From: Marinimicrobium locisalis
Lineage (GTDB): Bacteria > Pseudomonadota > Gammaproteobacteria > Pseudomonadales > Cellvibrionaceae
DNA length: 64,000 nucleotides
Assembly (NCBI RefSeq): GCF_039822625.1
Contig: NZ_JBDLLG010000015.1
Location: 1 to 64,000, forward strand
Direction: 5' to 3'
In this document: in pieces, positions 35,811 through 44,280 of the stretch
Layout of the letters: each line of letters begins with the position of its first letter
Numbering within the stretch: position 1 is the stretch's first letter
The notes under the pieces: model-generated
Seen by the model: only the letters and a program-made list of their open reading frames with translations
What the model was told of the DNA's origin: nothing
Database searches by the model: none
Program-made: the position numbers and the translations under genes

Positions 35811-37268
35811 TCAAGCCGGTCGGTAGACACCAACATTACGGTACCCGGCATCGCTCAGGTGAGCCGCGTGCAGCTGGCTCATCACACCCTTTTCGCAGTA
35901 CAGCAAATAGCGCCGGGAGTCATCAAGGCTCGGGTACTGGGCATTCAACCGGAAAAAGGGTATTTGTAGCAGACTTTCCTCAGGCAACGCCAGCGGCTTG
36001 AGCGCGATTTCGTCCGGGTGGCGGATATCAATCACCACCGCGCCTTCCCCTACCTCGGCTTCTATCGGCACCTCTGGCTCTTCCTCGCCGGCATCCACCA
36101 GCTGGTGGATGGGCGTCACTTGTCGTTCGGCGATCGCCTGCTCAAGGACGCTCGAATCAAACCGTTCCTCTTCGGCTTCCACCCGGTACAGCCTGGCGGC
36201 CGTAGTGGGCTTGACCGAAATCACCCCACAGTACTCGGGGACATTGGCGGAGTAGGTTTCAGTGCCAATTTGGCGGGAAAGCTGGATGATGTCCCGCTTG
36301 TCCATGGTCACCAGCGGCCGAAGCACCAGGGTGTCCGTGGCCCGGTCGATGGCACTGAGGTTGGGAATGGTCTGACTGGAGACCTGAGCCACGCTCTCCC
36401 CGGTCACCAGCGCGTGCAGGTTGAGCTCCTCGGCCACACGGCTCGCCGCTCTCAGCATCATCCGCTTGAGGATTACCCCCATGTAGGCGTTGTTCACCTT
36501 CTCCAGAATCTCGGCCACCACGCCCTCGAAGGGCACCGTCACGAACTGGACGTTATGGGAGGCCCCGTACTTTTGCCATAGGTAGTAGGACACCTCTTTC
36601 ACCGCCATCTCATGGGCGCGCCCACCCAGACTGAAGAAGCAGAAATGAGTGCGCATGCCCCGCTTCATGGTCAGGTAACTTGCCACAATGGAGTCAAAGC
36701 CACCGGAAACCAGCGAGAGCACCGCATCGCTCTGGGCGCCCAGGGGGTAACCTCCCAGCCCTCGTTCCTGGTGAGTCACCACGTACAGCCACTTGCGCTT
36801 GACCTCCAGCTTCACGGTAATATCCGGTGTGTGCAGGTTCACGCCGGCCGCCTCGGTTTGCTTTAGCAGGCCACCACCGACATAGCGCTCCACTTCCGTG
36901 GAGCTGAAGTCGTGATTGCCGCTTCGCTTGACCCGAACACAGAACGTCTTGCCGGCCAGCGCCTCGGCCCAGTGCGCCCTGGCCTTGGCCAATATGTCAT
37001 CGAGATCGCCCAGCGGGTAGGCCTGAACCAGCGCATAGGCGTCGATGCCGGGGGTTCGTGCCAGCACGTCCGCCACCTGCCGGCTCAGCGCCTCATCGCC
37101 CGGAGGAGCCTGCACTTCGACCTTTTCCCAGTCGCGCTTGACGTGAATCTCGTCGGAGAGGGGTTGCAGAAGCCGACGCAGATTATCGCGCAACTGCTTG
37201 ATAAAGCGTTTGCGCACCGGCGGGCTTTTGATGATGATTTCGGGAAAGACCTTGACGATAAAATGCAT
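35811..37268 (-). CDS. thiI: tRNA 4-thiouridine sulfurtransferase with rhodanese domain
   Basis: 485 residues. Makes 4-thiouridine at tRNA position 8 and can pass sulfur to thiamine thiazole synthesis. It has an N-terminal ferredoxin-like region, a THUMP domain (about 60-165), the PP-loop pyrophosphatase motif VSGGFDSIVASYL (about 185-197), and a C-terminal rhodanese domain with the catalytic Cys458 in LLYCEKGVMSQ. The domain set is that of gammaproteobacterial ThiI, not the shorter form. Confidence 0.96.
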   Translation of the reverse strand: MHFIVKVFPEIIIKSPPVRKRFIKQLRDNLRRLLQPLSDEIHVKRDWEKVEVQAPPGDEALSRQVADVLARTPGIDAYALVQAYPLGDLDDILAKARAHWAEALAGKTFCVRVKRSGNHDFSSTEVERYVGGGLLKQTEAAGVNLHTPDITVKLEVKRKWLYVVTHQERGLGGYPLGAQSDAVLSLVSGGFDSIVASYLTMKRGMRTHFCFFSLGGRAHEMAVKEVSYYLWQKYGASHNVQFVTVPFEGVVAEILEKVNNAYMGVILKRMMLRAASRVAEELNLHALVTGESVAQVSSQTIPNLSAIDRATDTLVLRPLVTMDKRDIIQLSRQIGTETYSANVPEYCGVISVKPTTAARLYRVEAEEERFDSSVLEQAIAERQVTPIHQLVDAGEEEPEVPIEAEVGEGAVVIDIRHPDEIALKPLALPEESLLQIPFFRLNAQYPSLDDSRRYLLYCEKGVMSQLHAAHLSDAGYRNVGVYRPA

Positions 37269-37350
37269 GAGCGCCTACTGTTAACGGGTTCGGCTTGCGA
37301 GAAAAGGCGCGCAGTATAAAACAAGCGGCGGTCGCAAACAAAAACAGGGA

Positions 37351-37367
37351 TGCACCAAATCAGTGCA
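37351..37367 (+). promoter_or_regulatory. NtrC-binding site upstream of glnA
   Basis: TGCACCAAATCAGTGCA has the TGCAC-N7-GTGCA form and 17-base length of an NtrC box. It lies about 110-120 bases ahead of the sigma-54 promoter, the usual enhancer distance. Further half-sites (TGCACC at 37382, TTGGTGCA at 37413) follow. Confidence 0.75.
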
Positions 37368-37473
37368 AACCCCACTTTACATGCACCACTTTAGAGCGAG
37401 GACATGGCCAACTTGGTGCACCTCCCTCACCTTGGCGCCCTTTAGAGCAGCGGCTGGCGGCTTCTGCACAAAA

Positions 37474-37488
37474 TGGCATACATCTTGC
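37474..37488 (+). promoter_or_regulatory. Sigma-54 promoter of glnA
   Basis: TGGCATACATCTTGC has GG and GC at exactly the -24/-12 spacing (12 bases) and agrees with TGGCAC-N5-TTGC. It lies 134 bases ahead of the glnA ATG, downstream of NtrC sites. Confidence 0.8.
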
Positions 37489-37621
37489 CCTCTTTTTGCA
37501 CACAAACGCTGGCGACACGCGCATAAGCCGATGCCGATGTAGCCGACGGCGTTAAAACAAGGTTTAATGCACCGGTTTTCTTATCCGTAGCCCTCGGGCT
37601 ATTACCAATTGGAGGCATTCA

Positions 37622-39028
37622 ATGTCTAAAAAAACACTGGACCTGATCAAAGAGCACGAAGCACGCTGGGTCGACATGCGCTTCACCGACACTCGCGGTA
37701 AAGAGCAGCACGTTACCATCCCGGCTCACGACCTGGACGAAGACTTCTTTGAAGAAGGCAAGATGTTTGACGGCTCATCCATCAATGGCTGGAAAGGCAT
37801 CAACGATTCCGACATGATTTTGATGCCGGATGACGAAACCGCGATTATGGACCCGTTCTCCGACAGCCCCACCGTGATCATTCGCTGTAACATCGTCGAG
37901 CCCACCACCATGCAGGGCTACGACCGCGACCCGCGCTCCATCGGGCTGCGCGCCGAAGAATATCTGAAGTCCACCGGTCTGGGCGACACCGCGCTGTTTG
38001 GCCCGGAGCCCGAGTTCTTCGTTTTTGACAGCGTACAGTGGAACGCCACCATGGGCGGCGCCTTCTACAAGATCAACTCCGAAGAAGCGGCCTGGTCTTC
38101 CAGCGAGAGCTACGAAGGCAGCAACACCGGTCACCGTCCGGGCGTGAAGGGCGGCTACTTCCCGGTACCTCCGGTCGACTCCCTGAACGACCTGCGCGGC
38201 GCCATGTGCGACGCCATGGAAGCCATGGGCCTGACCATTGAAGTTCACCACCACGAAGTGGCCACGGCCGGCCAGTGTGAAATCGGCGTCGGCGCCAACA
38301 CCCTGGTGAAGAAAGCGGACGAAGTTCAGATTCTGAAGTACTGTGTTCACAACGTGGCTCACGCCTTCGGCCAAACCGCCACTTTCATGCCCAAGCCGCT
38401 CATCGGGGACAACGGTTCCGGCATGCACGTACACCAGTCTTTCTCCAAAGACGGCAAGAACCAGTTCGCCGGTGACGGTTATGCCGGCATGAGCGAAACC
38501 GCTCTGTACTACATCGGCGGCATCATCAAGCACGCCCGTGCCCTGAACGCCTTCTGCAACTCCTCCACCAACTCTTACAAGCGTTTGGTGCCGGGTTTTG
38601 AAGCGCCGGTCATGCTGGCTTACTCGGCCCGCAACCGCTCCGCCTCTATCCGTATTCCGTACGTGAACAGCGATAAGGCCCGTCGTATCGAGACTCGCTT
38701 CCCCGATCCGACCGCCAACCCCTACCTGTCGTTTGCCGCCCTGCTGATGGCCGGCCTGGACGGTGTACAGAACAAGATTCACCCCGGCGACCCCGCCGAT
38801 AAGAACCTGTACGACCTGCCGCCGGAAGAAGGCAAGGCGATCCCGACCGTGGCTTCCAGCCTGGAGCAGGCTCTGGACGCCCTGGACGAAGACCGCGACT
38901 TCTTGAAAGCCGGTGGTGTGTTCACTGACGATGTGATCGACGCCTTCATCGAGTTGAAGCGCGAAGAGATCGAGCGTCTGAACATGACCCCGCACCCGGT
39001 CGAGTTTGAGCTGTACTATAGTTGTTAA
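37622..39028 (+). CDS. glnA: Glutamine synthetase, type I
   Basis: 468 residues, the dodecameric GSI-beta enzyme making glutamine from glutamate, ammonia and ATP. It has the FDGSSINGWKGI loop, FGPEPEFFVFD, the ATP segment GDNGSGMHVHQSF and the adenylylation site Tyr397 in NLYDLPPEE. Adenylylation control is therefore expected. GGAGG precedes ATG 37622. Transcription is predicted from a sigma-54 promoter under NtrC, which is encoded just downstream. Confidence 0.98.
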   Translation: MSKKTLDLIKEHEARWVDMRFTDTRGKEQHVTIPAHDLDEDFFEEGKMFDGSSINGWKGINDSDMILMPDDETAIMDPFSDSPTVIIRCNIVEPTTMQGYDRDPRSIGLRAEEYLKSTGLGDTALFGPEPEFFVFDSVQWNATMGGAFYKINSEEAAWSSSESYEGSNTGHRPGVKGGYFPVPPVDSLNDLRGAMCDAMEAMGLTIEVHHHEVATAGQCEIGVGANTLVKKADEVQILKYCVHNVAHAFGQTATFMPKPLIGDNGSGMHVHQSFSKDGKNQFAGDGYAGMSETALYYIGGIIKHARALNAFCNSSTNSYKRLVPGFEAPVMLAYSARNRSASIRIPYVNSDKARRIETRFPDPTANPYLSFAALLMAGLDGVQNKIHPGDPADKNLYDLPPEEGKAIPTVASSLEQALDALDEDRDFLKAGGVFTDDVIDAFIELKREEIERLNMTPHPVEFELYYSC

Positions 39029-39137
39029 CATCGCCGCGGGCGCTAGTTGCTAAAAACCGCCGCAGGCGCTAGCGGCTAAAGGCCGCTGTACCGTAGTCGC
39101 TAGCGTTATGAACGCGGTAGGCACTTTAAGCGCTAGA

Positions 39138-39161
39138 GGTGGCCGGTCTTGACCGGCCACC
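39138..39161. repeat. Strong hairpin after glnA
   Basis: A perfect 11-base stem (GGTGGCCGGTC and its complement) with a two-base centre. It lies just ahead of the intrinsic terminator and may stabilise the glnA transcript end. A repetitive stretch with several CGCTAG copies (39050-39135) precedes it. Confidence 0.6.
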
Positions 39162-39165
39162 GACC

Positions 39166-39204
39166 AAAAGCCCGCTCGGGGAACCGAGCGGGCTTTTGTT
39201 TTAT
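39166..39204 (+). terminator. Intrinsic terminator of glnA
   Basis: A 14-base stem (AAAAGCCCGCTCGG with its complement), GGAA loop, and a T-rich tail GTTTTA. It ends glnA transcription before the DUF4124 gene. Confidence 0.88.
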
Positions 39205-39250
39205 CCAATGTAGGGATTACACTTTGGGTGAACCCTTTTGAGAAGCGACT

Positions 39251-39781
39251 ATGAACCCTATTGCTATCGGTACCCTGCTGTTGTCGCTTGCCTCACCAGC
39301 GCTGGGGCAGGCCATCTACAAGAGCGTGGATGAAGAGGGCAACGTATCCTACTCGGACCAGCCCCCCGAAGACGCTCGCTCGGAGGAGGCCGAAACCCTG
39401 CCACCGGTGAATACCCTCCCCGAACAGCGCCCCAGCAATCGCACCGCCAACCAGAGGCGCGCTAGCGGGCAAGAGGATAGGGAGACCATCGAGTACTCGC
39501 TGAGCCTGGCCAGTCCGGCCCCGGAAGCCAGCGTCCCACCCGGTCAGCGGGACCTTCCCATTGTGCTCAATGCCAGCCCGGGCCTCGCGGCAGGCCACGC
39601 CTTTGCGTTCTATATGGACGGTGAACTGCTGGCAGAAACCCAATCCAACGAATACGTGGTGGAGGAGATATTTCGCGGAGCCCACCAAATTCGCGCAGAA
39701 ATTGTCGATCAGAATGGCGATGTGCTGCGGGAAACCGAAACCATCACCATTTATGTGCACCGCCCTTCCATCCTGAATTGA
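39251..39781 (+). CDS. Exported DUF4124-domain protein
   Basis: 176 residues. A signal peptide (about 1-19) is followed by the DUF4124 motif AIYKSVDEEGNVSYSDQPPE. A proline- and arginine-rich linker (about 50-90) and a C-terminal beta-sandwich-like part (PGLAAGHAFAFYMDGELL, FRGAHQIRAEIVDQNG) follow. A gene of this type between glnA and ntrB is conserved in many gammaproteobacteria, but its function is unknown. Confidence 0.85.
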   Translation: MNPIAIGTLLLSLASPALGQAIYKSVDEEGNVSYSDQPPEDARSEEAETLPPVNTLPEQRPSNRTANQRRASGQEDRETIEYSLSLASPAPEASVPPGQRDLPIVLNASPGLAAGHAFAFYMDGELLAETQSNEYVVEEIFRGAHQIRAEIVDQNGDVLRETETITIYVHRPSILN

Positions 39782-39845
39782 CCGGCGGCAAATCCCACCA
39801 TGGCGCACCGATAGAAGGCGCCGGACGCGGCGGATGACGCCATAA

Positions 39846-39860
39846 GCACCATTTTGGTGC
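39846..39860 (+). promoter_or_regulatory. NtrC-binding site upstream of ntrBC
   Basis: GCACCATTTTGGTGC is an almost perfect palindrome matching the NtrC core GCACCANNNTGGTGC. It lies 73 bases ahead of a sigma-54-type promoter and 179 ahead of the ntrB start. Confidence 0.8.
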
Positions 39861-39931
39861 GTTGCCGGACTATCTCCCCTACACTCCCCTCTGAAAGCGC
39901 CCAATAATGGGCGTTCCGCGCCTTCTCTAGT

Positions 39932-39947
39932 TGGATTGCTTTTTGCA
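39932..39947 (+). promoter_or_regulatory. Sigma-54-type promoter of ntrBC
   Basis: TGGATTGCTTTTTGCA carries GG (39933-39934) and GC (39945-39946) at the correct 12-base offset, with the T-run before TTGCA seen in good sigma-54 promoters. The -24 half departs from TGGCAC. It lies 92 bases ahead of ntrB. Confidence 0.65.
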
Positions 39948-40038
39948 TAAACCAAACCTGTAAGGGCGTATTTCAAGGCAGTGCACCATGGCGGATCGCT
40001 GCCCCCCTTCATTCACGTTGAATTGGGAGCCCCACTGA

Positions 40039-41112
40039 GTGAACAACGGAGAACTCCACAAACCGCTGCTCGACAGCCTGAGCACCGCCATCATACTGGT
40101 GGACAGTGAACTGCGGTTGCGGCACATGAACCCCGCTGCCGAGGCGCTGTTGGCGGTCAGTTCCGAGCGCACCATGGGAGAGCCCTTCACGCAGTTTTTC
40201 TATGAATCCACCGATACGCCCGAGCAACTACGGACCGCCGCCGAGCAGGCCAACCATTACACCAAGCGCCACGCCGAGTGGCAGCTATTGACCGGGGGGC
40301 AGATTACGGTGGACTACACCGTCACCCCCTTTGGGGACGAGGGCGGTCTGGTCATTGAAATCCAACCCATCGACCGCCTGCTTAAAATCAGCCGCGAGGA
40401 AATGCTGACCTCCTCCCAGGAAACCACCCGCAACCTGGTCCGCGGCATGGCTCACGAAATTAAAAACCCCCTCGGTGGCATTCGGGGTGCCGCCCAGTTG
40501 CTGGCGCGGGAGCTCCCGGGCAGCGACCTGCAAGAGTACACCGGGGTGATCATTGACGAGGCGGACCGCCTGCGCAATCTGGTCGATCGGATGCTGGGGC
40601 CCAACCAGCTGCCCCAGCGCCAAGCATTGAATATTCACGAAGTGCTGGAACGCGTCGCGACCATTATTAAGGCGGAAAGCCGCGGCAGCATTCGAATATG
40701 CCGGGACTACGACCCAAGCATTCCGGACCTGGAGGCCGACAAGGAGCAACTGATTCAGGCGTTCCTGAACATCGCCCGCAATGCCATGCAGGCGCTCCTG
40801 GAGCACAACACCGCCGATCCGGAGCTTCGTCTGATCACGCGGATTCAACGCCGCTACACCATCGGGCGGCGACATCACCCTTTGGTGTGCCGAATCGACA
40901 TCATCGACAACGGCCCGGGCATTCCCGAGGACATTGTCCAAAATATTTTCTACCCCATGATTTCCGGTCGAGCCGATGGCACTGGCCTCGGTCTGACCAT
41001 CTCCCAGCACCTGATCCATCAACATCAGGGGCTGATCGAATGCGACAGTGAGTCGGGGCAAACCCGCTTTTCACTTTATCTACCAATGGAAGCACAACAT
41101 GCACAAGCCTAA
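40039..41112 (+). CDS. glnL: Nitrogen regulation sensor kinase NtrB
   Basis: 357 residues, cytoplasmic PAS-domain kinase. The PAS domain is about 8-110. The phospho-accepting His139 is in GMAHEIKNPLGGIRGAAQLL, with the N-box FLNIARNAMQALL, G1 DNGPGIP and G2 GTGLGLTI. It phosphorylates NtrC when nitrogen is limiting and dephosphorylates it under PII control. The start is GTG 40039. The gene overlaps ntrC by 14 bases. Confidence 0.96.
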   Translation: MNNGELHKPLLDSLSTAIILVDSELRLRHMNPAAEALLAVSSERTMGEPFTQFFYESTDTPEQLRTAAEQANHYTKRHAEWQLLTGGQITVDYTVTPFGDEGGLVIEIQPIDRLLKISREEMLTSSQETTRNLVRGMAHEIKNPLGGIRGAAQLLARELPGSDLQEYTGVIIDEADRLRNLVDRMLGPNQLPQRQALNIHEVLERVATIIKAESRGSIRICRDYDPSIPDLEADKEQLIQAFLNIARNAMQALLEHNTADPELRLITRIQRRYTIGRRHHPLVCRIDIIDNGPGIPEDIVQNIFYPMISGRADGTGLGLTISQHLIHQHQGLIECDSESGQTRFSLYLPMEAQHAQA

Positions 41113-42520
41113 CCGAGTCTGGATAATCGACGACGACCGATCCATCCGTTGGGTGCTTGAGAAAGCCTTGCAAGGGGCCGGTATCGAAGCCCGCACGTTT
41201 GAGTCCGGCGACAGTGCCGTCAGCCAACTCGGGCGCGAAACCCCGGATGCCATTATCAGCGATATTCGGATGCCCGGTATCGACGGACTGGCTCTGCTTA
41301 AAGACCTGCACGCGCAGTACCCGGACATTCCCATTATCATCATGACCGCCCACTCCGATCTCGACAGCGCCGTGGCCGCTTACCAGGGCGGGGCCTTTGA
41401 GTATCTACCCAAACCCTTCGACGTAGATGAGGCCGTCGCGGTCACACAGCGGGCCCTGGCTCACGCCCAGGAACAAAGAAGCGAGGGCGATGCCGCGGAA
41501 AAGGTAGAGGTCAACACCGAAATTATTGGTGAAGCCCCGGCGATGCAGGAGGTTTTCCGGGCCATTGGCCGACTCTCGCAATCCAACATCACGGTACTGA
41601 TTAACGGCCAGTCCGGTACCGGTAAGGAACTGGTGGCCCATGCCCTGCACCGGCACAGCCCCCGGCGGGAGGAGCCTTTTATCGCCCTGAACATGGCCGC
41701 CATTCCGAAAGATTTAATGGAGTCCGAGCTGTTCGGGCACGAAAAGGGGGCCTTTACCGGAGCGGCCGCCCAGCGTCACGGCCGGTTTGAACAAGCCAAT
41801 GGCGGCACTCTGTTCCTGGATGAAATCGGGGACATGCCCGCCGAAACCCAAACCCGGCTGCTGCGGGTGCTGGCGGACGGAGAATTCTACCGGGTCGGCG
41901 GCCACACCCCCGTTAAGGTAGACGTGCGTATTATCGCCGCCACCCATCAAAACCTGGAATCCCTAGTGACCGACGGCCGTTTCCGTGAAGACTTATTTCA
42001 CCGACTGAACGTGATCCGAATTCACATCCCGAAACTGGCGGACCGCCGTGAAGATATTCCCAAACTGGCGAAATTTTTTCTGCAAAAAGCGGCGGGCGAA
42101 CTCGATGTAGACACCAAGATCCTGCTGCCGGAAACCGAAGAGTTTTTCTGCTCGATGTCCTGGCCCGGCAATGTTCGCCAGTTGGAAAACACCTGCCGCT
42201 GGATTACCGTTATGGCCTCTGGAAGGGAGGTTCACATTGAAGATTTACCGCCGGAGCTGCTCAGCGACAAAGAAGACCGCGCTCCGGCCGATGACTGGGA
42301 AAAAGCCCTGCGCCACTGGGCGGACCAGGCGCTCGCCCGAGGCCACCACCAGTTGCTGAGCGAAGCGGTGCCCACCTTCGAACGCGCACTCATCGAAACC
42401 GCCTTGAAATACACCGCCGGTCGCAAACGCGATGCGGCCAACCTACTCGGCTGGGGGCGCAACACCTTAACGCGCAAACTCAAAGAGCTCGACATGAACG
42501 GTGTCGAAGAGGCGGAGTAA
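41099..42520 (+). CDS. glnG: Nitrogen regulation response regulator NtrC
   Basis: 473 residues. The receiver domain has the acidic pocket WIIDDDRS and Asp55 in AIISDIRMPG. The AAA+ sigma-54 activator domain includes the Walker A GQSGTGKELVAHALH, the sigma-54 contact loop GAFTGA, Walker B GGTLFLDEIGDM and the arginine finger region. The C-terminal Fis-type helix-turn-helix ends AANLLGWGRNTLTRKLKEL. It activates glnA and probably its own operon. ATG 41099 lies inside the end of ntrB. Confidence 0.97.
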   Translation: MHKPNRVWIIDDDRSIRWVLEKALQGAGIEARTFESGDSAVSQLGRETPDAIISDIRMPGIDGLALLKDLHAQYPDIPIIIMTAHSDLDSAVAAYQGGAFEYLPKPFDVDEAVAVTQRALAHAQEQRSEGDAAEKVEVNTEIIGEAPAMQEVFRAIGRLSQSNITVLINGQSGTGKELVAHALHRHSPRREEPFIALNMAAIPKDLMESELFGHEKGAFTGAAAQRHGRFEQANGGTLFLDEIGDMPAETQTRLLRVLADGEFYRVGGHTPVKVDVRIIAATHQNLESLVTDGRFREDLFHRLNVIRIHIPKLADRREDIPKLAKFFLQKAAGELDVDTKILLPETEEFFCSMSWPGNVRQLENTCRWITVMASGREVHIEDLPPELLSDKEDRAPADDWEKALRHWADQALARGHHQLLSEAVPTFERALIETALKYTAGRKRDAANLLGWGRNTLTRKLKELDMNGVEEAE

Positions 42521-42588
42521 TGCGCCTAGATATTATCGTACAACTGTAAACGGTACTCATCCAAGCCACCGATTTCGTGCCAAACCAT

Positions 42589-42602
42589 GGTAACGGTTAC
42601 GC
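42589..42602. promoter_or_regulatory. Operator-like palindrome upstream of the PFK gene
   Basis: GGTAACGGTTACGC contains GTAAC-N-GTTAC, the style of LacI-family operators. It lies about 300 bases ahead of the PPi-phosphofructokinase gene in a 378-base gap where nothing else stands out. No regulator gene is adjacent. Confidence 0.4.
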
Positions 42603-42898
42603 TTAAAACAGCCATTGCAAGGACGCTGGCCTGTGCTAAGATTTCTTTCCCTAACAACAAAAACTCTCCCTTCAAAAAACGATCACCTCATCGGCAATGT
42701 GATTCAAACCCAACCAAAGCGGGTTCAATACCAGCGATCAGGGCTGCTTAAGAATGCCTCAAGGCGCATAAAGACGCCGCGACATTCTGTCATACCAATG
42801 CGTTTAGAAACGCACCAAAGAACCGAGCCCGATTAAAGAAATGAGAGACGAGAGACCACGGCCCCTATCCGGCCGTTTATCAACCAAAGGAATAAACC

Positions 42899-44158
42899 AT
42901 GCCACACAACGCATTCTATGCTCAGTCCGGCGGCGTCACCGCCGTGATCAACGCCTCGGCGGCCGGTGTGATTGCCGAAGCCAACGCCCACCCCAAAACC
43001 ATCGGCAGGCTCTATGCCGGACGCGACGGCATTCTGGGGGCCCTCACCGAAGAGCTGATTGATATCAGCGCAGAGTCGCCAGAGAACCTCAAGGCCTTGC
43101 GGTACACGCCTGCCGGCGCGTTTGGGTCCTGCCGTTACAAACTTAAATCCCTGAAGGAGCACCGCCGGCAGTACGAGCGACTTGTCGAAGTATTCAGGGC
43201 TCATGACATTCGTTACTTTTTTTACAACGGTGGGGGCGACTCCCAGGACACCGCACACAAAGTCTCCCAACTGTCCGCAGAGCTGGGCTTTCCCATCACC
43301 TGCATCGGTGTACCCAAAACCATGGACAACGACCTCCCGGTCACCGACTGCTGCCCCGGTTTTGGCTCCGTGGCCAAGTACACCGCCGTCTCCATGCTGG
43401 AGGCCTCCTTCGATGTGGCCTCAATGCATCGGACTTCCACCAAGGTGTTTGTCATGGAGGTGATGGGGCGGCACGCCGGTTGGGTGGCGGCTTCGGCGGG
43501 CCTCGCTCGCGATGAGCGTGGGCTCGGGCCTGACATTATTCTCTTTCCCGAAATCCCTCTGGACGAAACCCGCTTTCTGGCCGAAGTCGAGCACACCGTT
43601 AAGGAGCGAGGTTTCTGTATGATTGCCGTTTCCGAAGGGGCCAAGGATGCGGAGGGCAAGTTTCTCTCCGTTACAGGAAGCACCGACGCGTTCGGTCATG
43701 CCCAATTGGGCGGCGTAGCCCCCATCATCGCCCGCAAAATTAGAGAATACAGGGGCTATAAGTGCCACTGGGCGGTATGTGATTACCTGCAGCGCTCGGC
43801 CCGTCATATCGCCTCGAAAACCGATGTTGACCAAGCCTTCGAACTCGGCCGGGCGGCCGTTCGCCTGGCCGTAAACGGGGAAAATGCGGTAATGCCGGTG
43901 ATCGTACGCGAATCCGATAACCCTTACCGCTGGCACATAGGCCGGACGCCGCTCGCCCAGGTTGCCAACATTGAGCGTACCCTGCCTCGACACTACATCA
44001 GTGACAACGGTTTTGAAATTACCGACAGCGCGCGCCGCTACCTGTTGCCCCTAATCAAGGGGGAGGCGTATCCCCCCTACCGCGATGGCCTTCCAGAATA
44101 CCGATTGCTGGAGAAGGCCATCATTCCCAAAAAGTGTCCTGAGTTCAACCACCTGTAA
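42899..44158 (+). CDS. pfp: 6-phosphofructokinase, PPi-dependent type
   Basis: 419 residues of the PFK-A superfamily. The substrate and phosphodonor signatures are FFYNGGGDSQDTAHKV, GVPKTMDNDLP and VMEVMGRHAGWVAASAG. The lysine in PKTMDND and the aspartate just before the serine in GGGDS are the residues that mark pyrophosphate-dependent enzymes; ATP enzymes have PGTIDND and GGDGS. It would make the fructose-6-phosphate step reversible. AAAGGA precedes ATG 42899. It is followed by a class I aldolase gene on the same strand. Confidence 0.85.
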   Translation: MPHNAFYAQSGGVTAVINASAAGVIAEANAHPKTIGRLYAGRDGILGALTEELIDISAESPENLKALRYTPAGAFGSCRYKLKSLKEHRRQYERLVEVFRAHDIRYFFYNGGGDSQDTAHKVSQLSAELGFPITCIGVPKTMDNDLPVTDCCPGFGSVAKYTAVSMLEASFDVASMHRTSTKVFVMEVMGRHAGWVAASAGLARDERGLGPDIILFPEIPLDETRFLAEVEHTVKERGFCMIAVSEGAKDAEGKFLSVTGSTDAFGHAQLGGVAPIIARKIREYRGYKCHWAVCDYLQRSARHIASKTDVDQAFELGRAAVRLAVNGENAVMPVIVRESDNPYRWHIGRTPLAQVANIERTLPRHYISDNGFEITDSARRYLLPLIKGEAYPPYRDGLPEYRLLEKAIIPKKCPEFNHL

Positions 44159-44280
44159 TTTCCAGCCATGCTGGCCGCATTCAGTTTTAAACGGGGTGGG
44201 TGAGAGCATCCCAACCGAAGGCGGCCAACACGATAGACGCATTTCAATGCGCATCATCAACCAACCGAGAGACCAGAAGT

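Noticed and set aside
37775..39031. A 418-codon minus-strand frame opposite glnA
   Set aside because: Fully antisense to an unmistakable glutamine synthetase gene; produced by strong third-position G+C bias.
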